A stretch of DNA of 64,000 nucleotides, taken from Bdellovibrio bacteriovorus. Lineage in GTDB: Bacteria; Bdellovibrionota; Bdellovibrionia; Bdellovibrionales; Bdellovibrionaceae. Of the stretch, positions 16,497-25,617 are shown in pieces. The translations under genes were made by a program, and so were the position numbers. Position 1 is the first letter of the stretch. Each line of letters begins with the position of its first letter. Below the pieces are notes generated by a model that was not told the DNA's origin, searched no databases, and was given only the letters and a program-made list of their open reading frames with translations. The stretch is from positions 317,384 through 381,383 of the forward strand of contig NZ_LUKD01000001.1 in assembly GCF_001592745.1 (NCBI RefSeq), written 5' to 3'.

Positions 16497-16973
16497 ATGT
16501 CGAAACCATTCCTATTAATGACCTCAATCCTGATATGCGTTGGCTGTCAAACCATGCCCTCCTACAACGAGGCGGAACTGGATCGTAAAATTCAGGAGGA
16601 AAAGCCAGCAAATACTCCAGAAGATATTGTTCAAAGAGCCGCCGACGTATTTTCTTCTGCTCCCAATCTCACAGAAGATCAAAGAATCCGCCTAAACCGT
16701 CTTTACTTAAAAACCTATGCAGATTCAATGCAGATTAGAAAAGAAATTGGACAGATGAAATCTCTTCTCTTCAAAGAAGCCGCGATAAAAAAATTCAAGA
16801 CTGGTGACGTGAATCAACTAACGCAAAGGATTGTTGCAGCCGACAACCGACGTTTAAATATCATGTTTAAGGCCCTCGAAGAAATGCAGAGTATAGTAGG
16901 ATACGGCGAGGACAAACAAGAACTCTACGAATATTTGCGTAACTACGAAATACCAGGAAATGCCAGTCGATAA
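16497..16973 (+). CDS. Small lipoprotein of unknown function
   Basis: A 158-residue protein with a lipobox (ILICVGC, Cys17), so a periplasm-facing lipoprotein. The mature part is helical and charged, with a segment LTEDQRIRLNRLYLKTYADSM reminiscent of the short helical hairpins of periplasmic stress sensors (Spy/CpxP/ZraP type), but I would not assign it. GAAGGAGCAAGCA precedes ATG. It is the first gene behind a sigma-54 promoter and is followed within 9 bp by the flavin-binding protein and then the ABC exporter, so it probably acts in the same envelope stress response. Confidence 0.75.
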   Translation: MSKPFLLMTSILICVGCQTMPSYNEAELDRKIQEEKPANTPEDIVQRAADVFSSAPNLTEDQRIRLNRLYLKTYADSMQIRKEIGQMKSLLFKEAAIKKFKTGDVNQLTQRIVAADNRRLNIMFKALEEMQSIVGYGEDKQELYEYLRNYEIPGNASR

Positions 16974-16982
16974 AGGTGTTAC

Positions 16983-17441
16983 ATGAATACTTATCACAGC
17001 CATCTAAATACCATTCCGGAAGCTGATTGTCTGAATATCTTAAAAAAAGCCAGTTTCGGCCACCTGGGCTTTCAGAAGAAAGACAGGATGATGATCCTTC
17101 CCATTAATTTTCTTTACAAAGATAAAAACATTTACAGTCATTCTTTAGAGGGAAGTAAACTGGAAGCAATGAGAGAACATCCCCGGGTCTGTTTGCAAAC
17201 CGAAGTTACTGAGAGCGCAATAAAATGGAAGAGCGTTATCGCATGGGGACAATTTGAAGAATGCAGCGAGCAAGATGCAAATCAGATGATGCGGGACCTC
17301 ATTAAAAACATGAATTTAACACATCAGAAATTTGGCGGTTCTTCTTTAGAAATAGACTTCTCTGCCCTATTAGAAAGAGCCGTTATTTACCGTATTAAAA
17401 TTGACGAAGTCGTAGGGCGATCCGAAGGGTACAAGGATTGA
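16983..17441 (+). CDS. Pyridoxamine 5'-phosphate oxidase family (flavin-binding) protein
   Basis: A 152-residue split-barrel flavoprotein. The start SLNTIPE-like helix ([20 protein letters not shown]) and [17 protein letters not shown], followed by VCLQTEV and [12 protein letters not shown], are typical of the Pyridox_ox_2 or flavin/F420-binding group rather than genuine PdxH. Members bind FMN, heme or nucleotides, and genes of this type are common in bacterial hypoxia and stress clusters next to Hsp20 and universal stress proteins, as here. It is cotranscribed with the lipoprotein (9-bp gap) and the ABC ATPase (1-bp gap). Substrate is unknown. Confidence 0.82.
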   Translation: MNTYHSHLNTIPEADCLNILKKASFGHLGFQKKDRMMILPINFLYKDKNIYSHSLEGSKLEAMREHPRVCLQTEVTESAIKWKSVIAWGQFEECSEQDANQMMRDLIKNMNLTHQKFGGSSLEIDFSALLERAVIYRIKIDEVVGRSEGYKD

Positions 17442-17442
17442 T

Positions 17443-18153
17443 ATGACGAAAGCGCCTCTCTTAGCATGTCGTGGTCTGACAAAAGACTACACAATGGGAG
17501 AGATTCAGATACAAGCACTCCGGGGAATTAATTTAAATTTCAATGATAGCGAATTCGTTGTGCTTCTTGGGGCGTCCGGCAGTGGTAAATCCACGTTGCT
17601 TAATATTCTTGGAGGATTGGATGTGCCGACCTCAGGAGAAGTTGTTTTCGAAAACAAAACCTTAAGCAACGGCACCGCCGAAGAACTCACCTTATTTCGT
17701 CGCGAGAACGTAGGTTTTGTTTTTCAGTTTTACAATTTAATTCCGAATTTGACCGCCGCCGAAAATGTAGATCTTGTAACAGATATTTGCGAAGACCCGA
17801 TGACATCAGCAAACGCTTTGACTTTGGTAGGCTTGAAAGAAAGACAATTTTTTTTTCCATCTCAACTTTCTGGGGGAGAACAACAACGGGTCGCCATCGC
17901 TCGTGCCATCGCGAAGAAACCCAAAATTCTTCTTTGTGATGAGCCTACTGGCGCCTTGGACCTACAGACAGGAAAAATGGTCTTATTGGCTATTCAACAA
18001 GTGCACAGAGAACTTGGTACACTGGTGATCGTTATCACCCACAACTCGGCCATTGCCGATCTGGCAGACAGAGTTCTTTATCTTGGAGACGGAAAAATCT
18101 TAAAGGAGCGGATCAACGAAAAAAAGATCTCTATAGATGAGGTTTACTGGTGA
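17443..18153 (+). CDS. ABC exporter ATPase, LolD/MacB/DevA type
   Basis: A 236-residue nucleotide-binding subunit. Walker [10 protein letters not shown] is near residues 44-52, Q-loop [14 protein letters not shown], signature [15 protein letters not shown] and Walker [13 protein letters not shown] are all intact, followed by the His switch ITHN. The family powers extrusion or mechanotransmission rather than import. Its stop overlaps the permease start by 4 bp (GTGA). With the FtsX permease and HlyD adaptor it forms a complete DevBCA/MacAB-like export system. Confidence 0.92.
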   Translation: MTKAPLLACRGLTKDYTMGEIQIQALRGINLNFNDSEFVVLLGASGSGKSTLLNILGGLDVPTSGEVVFENKTLSNGTAEELTLFRRENVGFVFQFYNLIPNLTAAENVDLVTDICEDPMTSANALTLVGLKERQFFFPSQLSGGEQQRVAIARAIAKKPKILLCDEPTGALDLQTGKMVLLAIQQVHRELGTLVIVITHNSAIADLADRVLYLGDGKILKERINEKKISIDEVYW

Positions 18154-20504
18154 AACCTTTAAATACAAAACTGCTGCGCGACCTAGGCTCACTAAAGCTT
18201 CAGATTTTTTCCATGGCAGTTTTGCTATCCTGTGGAATTGCACTACTCACCGCTTCTTGGAGCGCCTATGTTTCGCTCTCGAAAGCCCGTGATGAATTTT
18301 ATCAGAGCTATGAATTCAGTGATATTTTTGCAGAGGTGGTGCGTGCTCCCTCCTTCGTGTTAACGCAGATTCAGAACTTACCGGGCGTAGATTTTGCCGA
18401 AAGTCGCATCACAGCTTCAGGCCTAATTGATCTTGAGTCCCAAAACGAGCCCGCACTCGGGCTCGTGATCTCGATCCCGAAAACACTTGGACTGAACCGA
18501 ATCCATTTGCGTGGAGGCCGCTGGCCTGAAGTCGGTTCGAGCACGGAAGTGTTGGTGCATGAAAGCTTCGCTTTAGTTCATAAACTGAAGGCCGGAGACA
18601 TCTTTTTTATCAACATCAAAGGACAACGTCGAAAGCTGCAGGTTTCCGGTATTGCTATATCTCCGGAATATGTTTATGCACTCAATCCTCTAGCACCATT
18701 TCCTGACGATCGTCACTTTGCTGTTCTTTGGATGCTTGAAAGTGCATTAGAGGAAATCACCGGGCTCCAGGAGGCCTTCAACGGCATCGTCATCAAGAGT
18801 CGTCGAGATAAAGACATCCCGGGTATTATAAGAAATGTCGATCTGATTCTTGCTCCCTACGGGGGAATCGGCGCCTACGACCGAAGCCAACAGATCAGCA
18901 ATATGTTTGTACAAGATGAAATTCGCCAGCAAAGATCTATGTCCTATGTCGTTCCTACTATTTTCATATTGGTGGCTATCTTCATTTTACATACGGTCTT
19001 GCATCGTCTTATCAGTATCCAGCGTCCACAGATCGCGACACTAAAATCGTTGGGTTATGCTTCGTCGTCAGTTGCTCTGCACTATTGGAAGCTTGTCACA
19101 GTTATTTTGAGCGCAGGACTCATTCCTGGCTTTCTTTTTGCGCAAGGAATCGGTCTTTGGTATGCATCTTTGTATCGACAATACTTTCGTTTCCCTAGCA
19201 TCGAATTTTCTGTCTCCCCCATCGCATTCATAATAGCCATTTCTGTCAGCTTCATTCCTGGTTGGCTTGTAGTCTTAAATGCACTCAGGTCGATCTTTCG
19301 ACTTCAACCCGCTGAAGCCATGCGGCCGTTGACCACATTGAATTTTCAAATGACACGGGCTCAGACTCTTTTTACCACTCAAAAAAAGACACTGACCAAA
19401 ATTATTTTAAGGGATCTTTTGGCCCGCCCCATACGTACATCTCTATCGGTTCTGGGGCTCGCGGCCGCCGTCGCCATTCTTATCAATGGAACGTTCTGGG
19501 GAGACGTCGTCAGCTTTTTTATTCATCGTCAATTCCGCGAGGCCAGCCGAGAGGATCTCGAAGTGCGCTTCGTTCACCCAAGAAAAAAGGAAGTGGTGAG
19601 TGAACTTTTGCGTATTCCAGGGGTCGAGATGGTCGAAGGCGCGCGTATCGTGGGGGTCAAGATGATTTTTAGAAATATCCGTCAAAATACAGCGGTCATT
19701 ACGACACAAGAAAACCCTCAGCTGCGACGCGCTCTTTCTGTAACAGGAAATCTTATTCGTCCTTTGCCGGGAACAGTTCTCCTTACACGTTATTACAAAG
19801 AAAAATACGACCTGACGTTCGGAGACCGCGTCACTCTTGAAATATCTGACAAGAGCCACAAGCCTTTTTCTGCGGTCGTGGGTGGCTTTGTTGACGATAT
19901 GGTTGGAGCCGCTGTTTATGCAACCAAGTCAGATCTTCAGCGTTGGCTTCATGAAGAGTCTGCGATTGACAGTGTTTATCTTAAAGTGGACCCCAAAAAA
20001 GTTGGGAGCATTTATGTGCGTCTAAAATCCGCCCCGGAAGTTTTATCCGTTCAAGTAAAAAGTCTTCTCTTACAAAGTTTCAATCGCACAGTTGCAGAAA
20101 TGATCACCGTCTTTAAGACGATACTCATTGGTTTTGCCATATCCATTACGTGCTCGGTTTTATTCAACATGTCACGCATAAATATTTCAGAGAAATCTTG
20201 GGAGCTTGCTAGTATGAAAATCATGGGGTTCAAGAACTCTGAAATTTTCCAAATTCTGTTTCTAGAGATAGGAGCGCAAGTTCTTGTTGCACTGGGGCCG
20301 GGATGCATTCTTGGATACTATCTGTCTCTTTTAAGCACCCGCCTTATTCATTCTGAAACTATGGCCTTTCCGTTGATCATTCTTCCATCTACCTATGCCC
20401 TGGCCATAGTCGTTGTCGTGCTGTCCTACACTGTCATCGGTATATACGTACGAAAAAGCATCACCCGCTTAAACATGACTGAAGCATTGAAGGCGAGGGA
20501 CTGA
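18150..20504 (+). CDS. FtsX/MacB-type ABC permease with two FtsX domains
   Basis: A 784-residue permease with a GTG start overlapping the ATPase stop. An N-terminal helix ([19 protein letters not shown]) leads into a periplasmic domain, then three helices, a second short helix and second periplasmic domain, and three C-terminal helices; this is the duplicated FtsX layout, so one chain supplies both halves. Such fused permeases export lipids, lipoproteins or small hydrophobic molecules together with an adaptor. Substrate here unknown. Confidence 0.88.
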   Translation: MKPLNTKLLRDLGSLKLQIFSMAVLLSCGIALLTASWSAYVSLSKARDEFYQSYEFSDIFAEVVRAPSFVLTQIQNLPGVDFAESRITASGLIDLESQNEPALGLVISIPKTLGLNRIHLRGGRWPEVGSSTEVLVHESFALVHKLKAGDIFFINIKGQRRKLQVSGIAISPEYVYALNPLAPFPDDRHFAVLWMLESALEEITGLQEAFNGIVIKSRRDKDIPGIIRNVDLILAPYGGIGAYDRSQQISNMFVQDEIRQQRSMSYVVPTIFILVAIFILHTVLHRLISIQRPQIATLKSLGYASSSVALHYWKLVTVILSAGLIPGFLFAQGIGLWYASLYRQYFRFPSIEFSVSPIAFIIAISVSFIPGWLVVLNALRSIFRLQPAEAMRPLTTLNFQMTRAQTLFTTQKKTLTKIILRDLLARPIRTSLSVLGLAAAVAILINGTFWGDVVSFFIHRQFREASREDLEVRFVHPRKKEVVSELLRIPGVEMVEGARIVGVKMIFRNIRQNTAVITTQENPQLRRALSVTGNLIRPLPGTVLLTRYYKEKYDLTFGDRVTLEISDKSHKPFSAVVGGFVDDMVGAAVYATKSDLQRWLHEESAIDSVYLKVDPKKVGSIYVRLKSAPEVLSVQVKSLLLQSFNRTVAEMITVFKTILIGFAISITCSVLFNMSRINISEKSWELASMKIMGFKNSEIFQILFLEIGAQVLVALGPGCILGYYLSLLSTRLIHSETMAFPLIILPSTYALAIVVVVLSYTVIGIYVRKSITRLNMTEALKARD

Positions 20505-20506
20505 AG

Positions 20507-21388
20507 ATGAAAAAGGCAAAGACCCTTCTAGCTCCGTTCATCTATGGACTTTTATTCTGTGTTGCCGGACTGAGCCTATGGCTTTTGTTCCGTACGAAAG
20601 CCGTCGAGGTTGAGATTGTATCAGTACAAAAGAAATCTTTCGAAGAAATTTTGACTCTTGATGGGGTCGTACGTTCGACCACAAAGTTCACGGTCACCGC
20701 TTTTACTACGGGCGACTTAGACAGAATCGATCTCAAAGTAGGTGATCCTGTCTCCAAGAACCAAAAAATCACGACTCTGCATTGGGACCTTCACAAGAGT
20801 ATCGTAAGTCCCGTAGACGGAATAATTTCAAAAATTTATCGTGACTCTGCTGGTCCCGTGGCTCGTGGCGAGCCTTTAGTTGACATCATAGACCCGATAA
20901 ACCTTGAAGTCGTTGTGGAAGCATTGACGACGGATGCCGTGAGATTGAATGAGGGAACGCGTGCTTACATAGATGCTTTTGGCATGGAACCTCCACTTCC
21001 CGCAAAGGTACGGCGAATCAGTCGGGCGGGATTTGTAAAACTGTCCGCTCTGGGAATAGAAGAAGAAAAAACACCTGTATATTTAAAGTTTTTAAAGAAT
21101 CCCCCCTCATCTATAGGGGACAACTTTCACGTGGAAGTACACTTTATAATTTCACAAAGAAATAATGTACTCACCGTCCCCGCCGGGGCTCTTTTTAAAG
21201 ATGAGGATTCTTGGGCGGTCTACACTCTTGAAAAAAATAGAGCGCGTCTAAGAATCGTAAAACTCGAAGTCAAAACCGACACCGCCGCAGTGGTTTCCAG
21301 CGGTTTAAAAGAAGGAGATCTTGTCATACTCTTTCCTAGCGATCTGATATCAGATGGAAGAAAAGTAAAGGCACGTTCCTTCAAATAA
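20507..21388 (+). CDS. HlyD/DevB-type periplasmic adaptor
   Basis: A 293-residue membrane fusion protein anchored by one N-terminal helix (residues about 10-27). It has the split lipoyl halves (VVRSTTKFTVTAFTTGDL and IVSPVDGIISKIYRDS), a barrel and a C-terminal membrane-proximal domain (VVSSGLKEGDLVILFPS). The coiled hairpin between the lipoyl halves is very short, so it may not reach a TolC channel as MacA does. It starts 2 bp after the permease and closes the sigma-54 driven operon. Confidence 0.87.
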   Translation: MKKAKTLLAPFIYGLLFCVAGLSLWLLFRTKAVEVEIVSVQKKSFEEILTLDGVVRSTTKFTVTAFTTGDLDRIDLKVGDPVSKNQKITTLHWDLHKSIVSPVDGIISKIYRDSAGPVARGEPLVDIIDPINLEVVVEALTTDAVRLNEGTRAYIDAFGMEPPLPAKVRRISRAGFVKLSALGIEEEKTPVYLKFLKNPPSSIGDNFHVEVHFIISQRNNVLTVPAGALFKDEDSWAVYTLEKNRARLRIVKLEVKTDTAAVVSSGLKEGDLVILFPSDLISDGRKVKARSFK

Positions 21389-21392
21389 TTTG

Positions 21393-21403
21393 GACAAGTT
21401 GTC
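21393..21403. promoter_or_regulatory. Upstream activator palindrome, site 2
   Basis: GACAAGTTGTC, identical to the copy at 16406, 58 bp (centre) upstream of the -24 element of the hsp20 promoter. Confidence 0.6.
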
Positions 21404-21413
21404 TAGTCAAAAT

Positions 21414-21431
21414 GTCAAGTTGTCACTGACA
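21414..21431. promoter_or_regulatory. Upstream activator palindrome, site 3 (one mismatch) with overlapping dyad
   Basis: GTCAAGTTGTC (21414-21424) differs from the other two copies at one base and starts exactly 21 bp, two helical turns, after site 2. It overlaps a further dyad TGTCA-C-TGACA (21421-21431). Tandem in-phase sites are usual for sigma-54 activators. Confidence 0.5.
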
Positions 21432-21454
21432 TTCCTTAAAGGCTCCAATTCAGT

Positions 21455-21470
21455 TGGCACCGACTTTGCT
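21455..21470 (+). promoter_or_regulatory. Sigma-54 promoter of hsp20
   Basis: TGGCACCGACTTTGCT fits TGGCAC-N5-TTGC without a core mismatch, with the -24 GG (21456-21457) and -12 GC (21468-21469) 12 bp apart. The start codon of hsp20 is 39 bp downstream. Confidence 0.88.
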
Positions 21471-21508
21471 ATCATAAATCAAAAATCTGATTATCAAGGA
21501 GGCACGTG

Positions 21509-21967
21509 ATGGCAAGCAATCTACAAAAATGGTTCGATAACCGCAGTTTAAGTCCATTCAAAAGTTTTTCCCAAATGGACGATCCGTTTGAGAGAATTCT
21601 GAATGAATTGATGAACATGCGTAAAGGCAGTTTAAGTCAGTTTGAATTTTCCCCTTCCTGCGAGATATCCGAGGAAGACAACAATTATGTGATGACATTT
21701 GACCTTCCGGGTGTAAATAAAGAACAAGTGAAGGTTGAGGTCGACAATAATCAAATCACGGTTTCAGCAGAACGCCGAGATGAGAAAAAGAAGGATACAA
21801 AAAAGACACACCTGTCGGAAATCCAGTACGGTTCCTATCAAAGAACATTTACTTTACCAAGCAGCATTGACGAGAAAAGAGTGGATGCAAAATTTGATAA
21901 TGGCGTCCTCACACTGACAATTCCCAAAAATGTAACGACCAAACAAAAGCAAATCCCGGTGCACTAA
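21509..21967 (+). CDS. Hsp20/alpha-crystallin small heat shock protein
   Basis: A 152-residue chaperone. The ATG at 21509 follows AAGGAGG with ideal spacing; a GTG one codon earlier is possible. The N-terminal arm (residues 1-45) precedes the alpha-crystallin domain (about 50-140), with the family motifs VMTFDLPGVNKEQVKVEV and FDNGVLTLTIPK, and a short tail with the IPV-type anchor (KQIPVH). It holds unfolding proteins in soluble form without ATP. A sigma-54 promoter and two palindromic activator sites lie immediately upstream, so it is probably induced by the activator encoded by the next gene. Confidence 0.95.
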   Translation: MASNLQKWFDNRSLSPFKSFSQMDDPFERILNELMNMRKGSLSQFEFSPSCEISEEDNNYVMTFDLPGVNKEQVKVEVDNNQITVSAERRDEKKKDTKKTHLSEIQYGSYQRTFTLPSSIDEKRVDAKFDNGVLTLTIPKNVTTKQKQIPVH

Positions 21968-21974
21968 AATGATT

Positions 21975-22000
21975 GAGGCTTACGACATTTCGTGAGCCTC
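21975..22000 (+). terminator. Hairpin between hsp20 and the activator gene
   Basis: GAGGCTTACGA (21975-21985) pairs with TCGTGAGCCTC (21990-22000) over a four-base loop: eleven pairs including one G-T wobble. No T-run follows, so it may slow or stabilise the transcript rather than end it, leaving readthrough into the activator gene. Confidence 0.4.
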
Positions 22001-22080
22001 TGACCGCATCCCATTTGTAACTTCAAAACTCCAGAAAAATTGTACTAAGCTCAGACTCAGCCACTGAGGTCGGAGGACCT

Positions 22081-23049
22081 ATGTCTCAAGTACTGAGTCA
22101 AGATTTTCAATCTCATAACATACAGCTGCAACGCCTGATAAACTCGTTGCCAAGAATTGCGCAGACAGACGCCAATATTCTTATTCAGGGCGAAAGCGGC
22201 ACGGGAAAAGAAATGCTGGCAAGAACTATTCATCGGCTGAGTCCCCGCGCAAGCCGCCCCCTCCTGGCGGTGAACTGTTCCGCCATTCCCGAAGCTCTAT
22301 TTGAGTCGGAATTGTTTGGTCATCGGAGAGGCTCTTTTACCGGTGCCGTGAATGACTACAAAGGCATTTTTGAGGCTGCTAAAGGCGGAACCGTTTTTTT
22401 AGACGAAATCGGTGATCTTCCTCTTCATTTGCAATCGAAACTGTTGCGGGTTCTTCAAGAAAGAACAGTGCGACCAGTTGGCGCTACGTCCGAATATAAA
22501 GTGGAATTTAATATCATCTCGGCAACTCATAAGAATCTAAAGCAGGAGATAAAAGAAGGTAAATTCCGCGAAGACCTTTATTACCGTCTCAATGTAATTC
22601 CCATCACTCTGCCGCCCTTGCGTGAACGCAAAGAGGATATCCCTAATCTGATAAATAAGTTTATAACAATTATTTCCGAAAAGTATTCAAACCGAATCTC
22701 TGTGAAGTTTTCTGAAGACGCCATAAAACATCTTATAAACCGTCCCTGGTCAGGCAATATTCGGGAACTTGAAAACTATATCGAAAGAGCTGTGGTTTTA
22801 AACCTAAATAGAAATATTATAGGCGTGAAGGAACTACCCGAAACCGAAGAAAACCAGACATTTTCTTTGGGAGACATTTTTAAGGATCTTCCGAATTTAG
22901 AAAATCTTCAGAATACTTATGTTCATTACGTCCTTGAGTCCGTAAATTACCATCAAGGACGAGCGGCAGAAATACTAGGCGTCAGTCGAAGAACAATATC
23001 CCGAAAATTAAATCAAAAGTGGAACTCAAACTCTTTTAAAAATAGCTAA
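22081..23049 (+). CDS. Sigma-54 dependent transcriptional activator without receiver domain
   Basis: A 322-residue bacterial enhancer-binding protein with only the AAA+ and DNA-binding parts. Walker A GESGTGKE is at residues 37-44, the sigma-54 contact loop is GSFTGA at 84-89 (consensus GAFTGA), and Walker B FLDEIGDL follows. The C-terminus has a Fis-type helix-turn-helix ([18 protein letters not shown]). There is no N-terminal receiver, GAF or PAS domain, so control must be by level, partner protein or default activity, as in PspF. CGGAGGACCT precedes the ATG. Neighbouring sigma-54 promoters at 16456 and 21455 with shared palindromes are the probable targets, including its own upstream gene. 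Confidence 0.92.
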   Translation: MSQVLSQDFQSHNIQLQRLINSLPRIAQTDANILIQGESGTGKEMLARTIHRLSPRASRPLLAVNCSAIPEALFESELFGHRRGSFTGAVNDYKGIFEAAKGGTVFLDEIGDLPLHLQSKLLRVLQERTVRPVGATSEYKVEFNIISATHKNLKQEIKEGKFREDLYYRLNVIPITLPPLRERKEDIPNLINKFITIISEKYSNRISVKFSEDAIKHLINRPWSGNIRELENYIERAVVLNLNRNIIGVKELPETEENQTFSLGDIFKDLPNLENLQNTYVHYVLESVNYHQGRAAEILGVSRRTISRKLNQKWNSNSFKNS

Positions 23050-23068
23050 CTTATTGGAGGTAAAACTT

Positions 23069-23503
23069 ATGGAGTGGTTTTTAGTCGCAAATCAACGAGA
23101 AGCAAAAATTTTCGTGAAATCAGAGGGCATTGAAAGAGTTCGCAAGATACACTCTTTTGAAAATCCGTTGTCTCACGAAAAAAAAAGTGACCTTATTAGA
23201 AAAAAAGCCGGACGCGGCGTCAAGTCGATAGGAAAAATTGCATCTATAGGCTACAGTGTAACGAAAAGAAGCGACCCACAAGAACAGGCGGCAATCCAAT
23301 TTGCACGAGAGATTTCCGAGATGTTATCCAAAGAGCTGGAAAATGATTCTTTTCAATCGCTAACAGTATTCGCTGAGCCAGACTTTCTTGGAAAAATCCG
23401 ACACGAGATGAGCCAGACTCTACTAAAGAGAGTCACCGACTGGGTTCCTAAGGACTTGTTGAAAACGCCACAAAAGGAACTGGCGCAGGCTATTCTTGGA
23501 TAA
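23069..23503 (+). CDS. Host attachment family protein (PF10116-like)
   Basis: A 144-residue protein starting at the ATG at 23069, eight bases after TTGGAGG. An earlier TTG would overlap that site. The sequence WFLVANQREAKIF, the central RSDPQEQAAIQFAREI and FAEPDFLGKIRHEM match the layout of the Host_attach family, named after a plant-associated bacterium but found widely in stress clusters. The fold resembles translation release factor eRF1-like or ribosome-associated domains in related families, so the name may mislead. It follows the activator gene by 19 bp and is probably cotranscribed with hsp20 and the activator. Confidence 0.75.
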   Translation: MEWFLVANQREAKIFVKSEGIERVRKIHSFENPLSHEKKSDLIRKKAGRGVKSIGKIASIGYSVTKRSDPQEQAAIQFAREISEMLSKELENDSFQSLTVFAEPDFLGKIRHEMSQTLLKRVTDWVPKDLLKTPQKELAQAILG

Positions 23504-23535
23504 ACCATTATCTGGAGGGATACTCGGTCCCTTCC

Positions 23536-24486
23536 CTACAAACCTCTGATGACGCTACGACAAATAATTACCGGTATCGGAGATTTTAAAATAACGTTGC
23601 GGGCGGTGCTTCCTAGAAAAGTTGTGAGAAATCTATTTCGGCTGTGGGTGCCCATCACAATTAAATCGTAAGCACCTTCAGCCTTCTTTGCCAGGACATC
23701 TTCCAGATTCGCTTCTTCTTTGAGAAACAGTGCTTCCACATCTGCGTTTATCTTTTTATACTCCTCCACCTTATCACTTAACAGCTTTTCTGCATCCTTG
23801 CCTATTTCTTCAAACATGGAATCTACAGACGTGGGGACTACGTTGCGCGAGTATAGCATTTGTTTCAAGTGATAAATTTCGTGTCCCGGTGAATTGCAAA
23901 TCGTCAGTCGCGCATTCAGCTTCCGAGCTAAAGACGCCGCATAGTCTTCTGCGCGCACGCTGGCGGAAGAGAGATCGGTTAGCAGTAAAATTCTTAAAAC
24001 CCCCTCTTCTGGGAATTCGAAATGAAGTCTTTGTGCTTCGGGTCCCACAATCAGGATGGGGGTTGCCGCTCGTCTTAAAACTTCTTCTGACGTACTCCCC
24101 AGAAGCGCTTTTGCAATTCCATGCTTGCCTTGAGAACCCATCACGATCATTTCGAGTAAATCGTCGATCTTTTCTTCAGAAAGAATATGAGTAACAGGGT
24201 CTCCTTCTTTTAAAAAGATTTTTGATTTTACGGGATAATGAGCCATGTCGACTTCTAGAAGTCCCATCGATTCTTTATCTTTTGCTTTAACCTCTTCGAC
24301 CACGGGTCTACGAAAAAGCCGTCCTTCTAGGTTTTCGACAAAAATAACCCTCAAAGGGAGCTTCAGTCGTTGGCTTATTTCTGCTGCGATGGCTCTCAGT
24401 ATATGAGACCGTGATCGCCCTTCTTCAGATGTATTTGCTATGTCATCAGCTAATAGAACAGATTTTTCAATCATAAGATCCTTCAA
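23536..24486 (-). CDS. Tandem universal stress protein
   Basis: A 316-residue protein with two UspA domains. The first ends in MGSQGKHGIAKALLGST and the second in MGTHSRNRFLTTFLGST, both close to the G-2X-G-9X-G(S/T) ATP-binding pattern, so at least the first half may bind ATP. Tandem Usp proteins support survival under growth arrest or low oxygen in several bacteria. Its start overlaps the rhodanese gene by 4 bp. It converges on the activator operon with 32 bp between stops. Confidence 0.92.
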   Translation of the reverse strand: MKDLMIEKSVLLADDIANTSEEGRSRSHILRAIAAEISQRLKLPLRVIFVENLEGRLFRRPVVEEVKAKDKESMGLLEVDMAHYPVKSKIFLKEGDPVTHILSEEKIDDLLEMIVMGSQGKHGIAKALLGSTSEEVLRRAATPILIVGPEAQRLHFEFPEEGVLRILLLTDLSSASVRAEDYAASLARKLNARLTICNSPGHEIYHLKQMLYSRNVVPTSVDSMFEEIGKDAEKLLSDKVEEYKKINADVEALFLKEEANLEDVLAKKAEGAYDLIVMGTHSRNRFLTTFLGSTARNVILKSPIPVIICRSVIRGL

Positions 24487-24812
24487 CGACCGGGTTTCAT
24501 CTTGAGTGTTACTTGAGCTTCTTCATAACCGCCAAGATCGGTCAGCTTTTTAAATCCTTGGTCCCTCATAATCGTAACGGCTAGCGTGGCCCGCTTGCCA
24601 AATTTGCAGTAAACTTTATAACTATCGTCTTTATTTAATGCCGACACTCGTTCCGAGAAATTACTGTTTAAAACATCAATATTTATTGCGCCTGGAAGGT
24701 GGCTTTCAGAAAACTCTTCGGGAGTTCTAACATCCAAAAGAACATCCCTTGCAAACACCGTCGAAGTCACTAATAAGACAAATAGGAATGCAAACCTTAC
24801 TAGAATATACAT
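24483..24812 (-). CDS. Exported single-domain rhodanese-like protein
   Basis: About 109 residues from the ATG at 24812, which follows an AGGGGGAAACTCT site and gives a proper signal peptide (MYILVRFAFLFVLLVTSTVFA). The rhodanese domain has LLDVRTPEEFSESHLPGAINI and the catalytic cysteine in VYCKFGKRA. It probably transfers sulfane sulfur or carries out redox chemistry in the periplasm. Gene order places it directly before the tandem universal stress protein. Confidence 0.87.
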   Translation of the reverse strand: MYILVRFAFLFVLLVTSTVFARDVLLDVRTPEEFSESHLPGAINIDVLNSNFSERVSALNKDDSYKVYCKFGKRATLAVTIMRDQGFKKLTDLGGYEEAQVTLKMKPGR

Positions 24813-24898
24813 AGAGTTTCCCCCTCCCCTAATGTTATTAATTGAATCCATTAAACGCCTGAACTTTCGAGGGAGAATGCATCAATACAGAAGTACAA

Positions 24899-25492
24899 TT
24901 AACGTGTCTTTAAGTACGCATCGACCACTCTTTGCATAGCAAAGAGTCCCGAGTCCACTTTTTTTAGAAAGGACTTATCGTGAGCAATAAACACAAAGTT
25001 TTTGTGCTGTGACCACAAAGATAAAAGTCTTTGGTTGATTTCAATAGCCTTCTCCAAAGTTTCAATGCGCATTGGATTACCACCTTCGATTGATATGCCG
25101 CCGACAGCAGCAGTTTCAAAAAAAAGGACGACATCATAGCGAGTCAACTCTGCTTGAAGACTGGTGCTTAAGCTTTCAAAAAAATCGTTGGATTCTCCCG
25201 GCCAATAAGCGGCTCCGTCTACTGTTCCTCGGTCGCAAAGTAGAATTCTGTCTTCATATTCTGCCGCCTGGGCATCTTCCAAACAGACCTGCACCTGATA
25301 GATTGCTTTTTGTGTGACCTTTTTTACGTCCTGTCGCAAGGACCGTGGAAATCCTCCGGAGTAAAGAAGAGTCGCGGCTTCAGGTACAATGACTACGCGC
25401 TCTCCTAATTCACGTCGATATAAATCTGCAGCGGTGGTTTTTCCTCCACCGGGCCCTCCTGTCAAGACGACGCGAAAGTCCTTTCTAGGCAT
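24899..25492 (-). CDS. AAA_28-type NTPase (TTD14-like), second copy
   Basis: A 197-residue P-loop protein similar to the one at 12982-13653. Walker A is GGPGGGKTT and the family segment is LLCDRGTVDGAAYWPG; the C-terminal part ends in a nucleotide-kinase-like lid (RYDVVLFFETAA, then HDKSF). Compared with the first copy it lacks the N-terminal cysteine-containing extension. It is followed by the rhodanese and universal stress protein genes and is divergent from an alcohol dehydrogenase. Two copies of this rare family, each beside stress genes and a P-type ATPase, is notable. Substrate unknown. Confidence 0.75.
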   Translation of the reverse strand: MPRKDFRVVLTGGPGGGKTTAADLYRRELGERVVIVPEAATLLYSGGFPRSLRQDVKKVTQKAIYQVQVCLEDAQAAEYEDRILLCDRGTVDGAAYWPGESNDFFESLSTSLQAELTRYDVVLFFETAAVGGISIEGGNPMRIETLEKAIEINQRLLSLWSQHKNFVFIAHDKSFLKKVDSGLFAMQRVVDAYLKTR

Positions 25493-25617
25493 TGGCTTCC
25501 CCCCAAAATATTATGGATGAATTAAAATACTTCAGGTGAAAAATGTACTCGCAAGTGCAAAGAAGCATGTTGCGAGAATTTCACGGAAATGAAATATCAC
25601 AAGGGTGGAGGTCTTTA

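Noticed and set aside
23730-24194. 154-codon frame antisense to the universal stress protein
   Set aside because: The opposite strand has clear UspA motifs; this frame has none.
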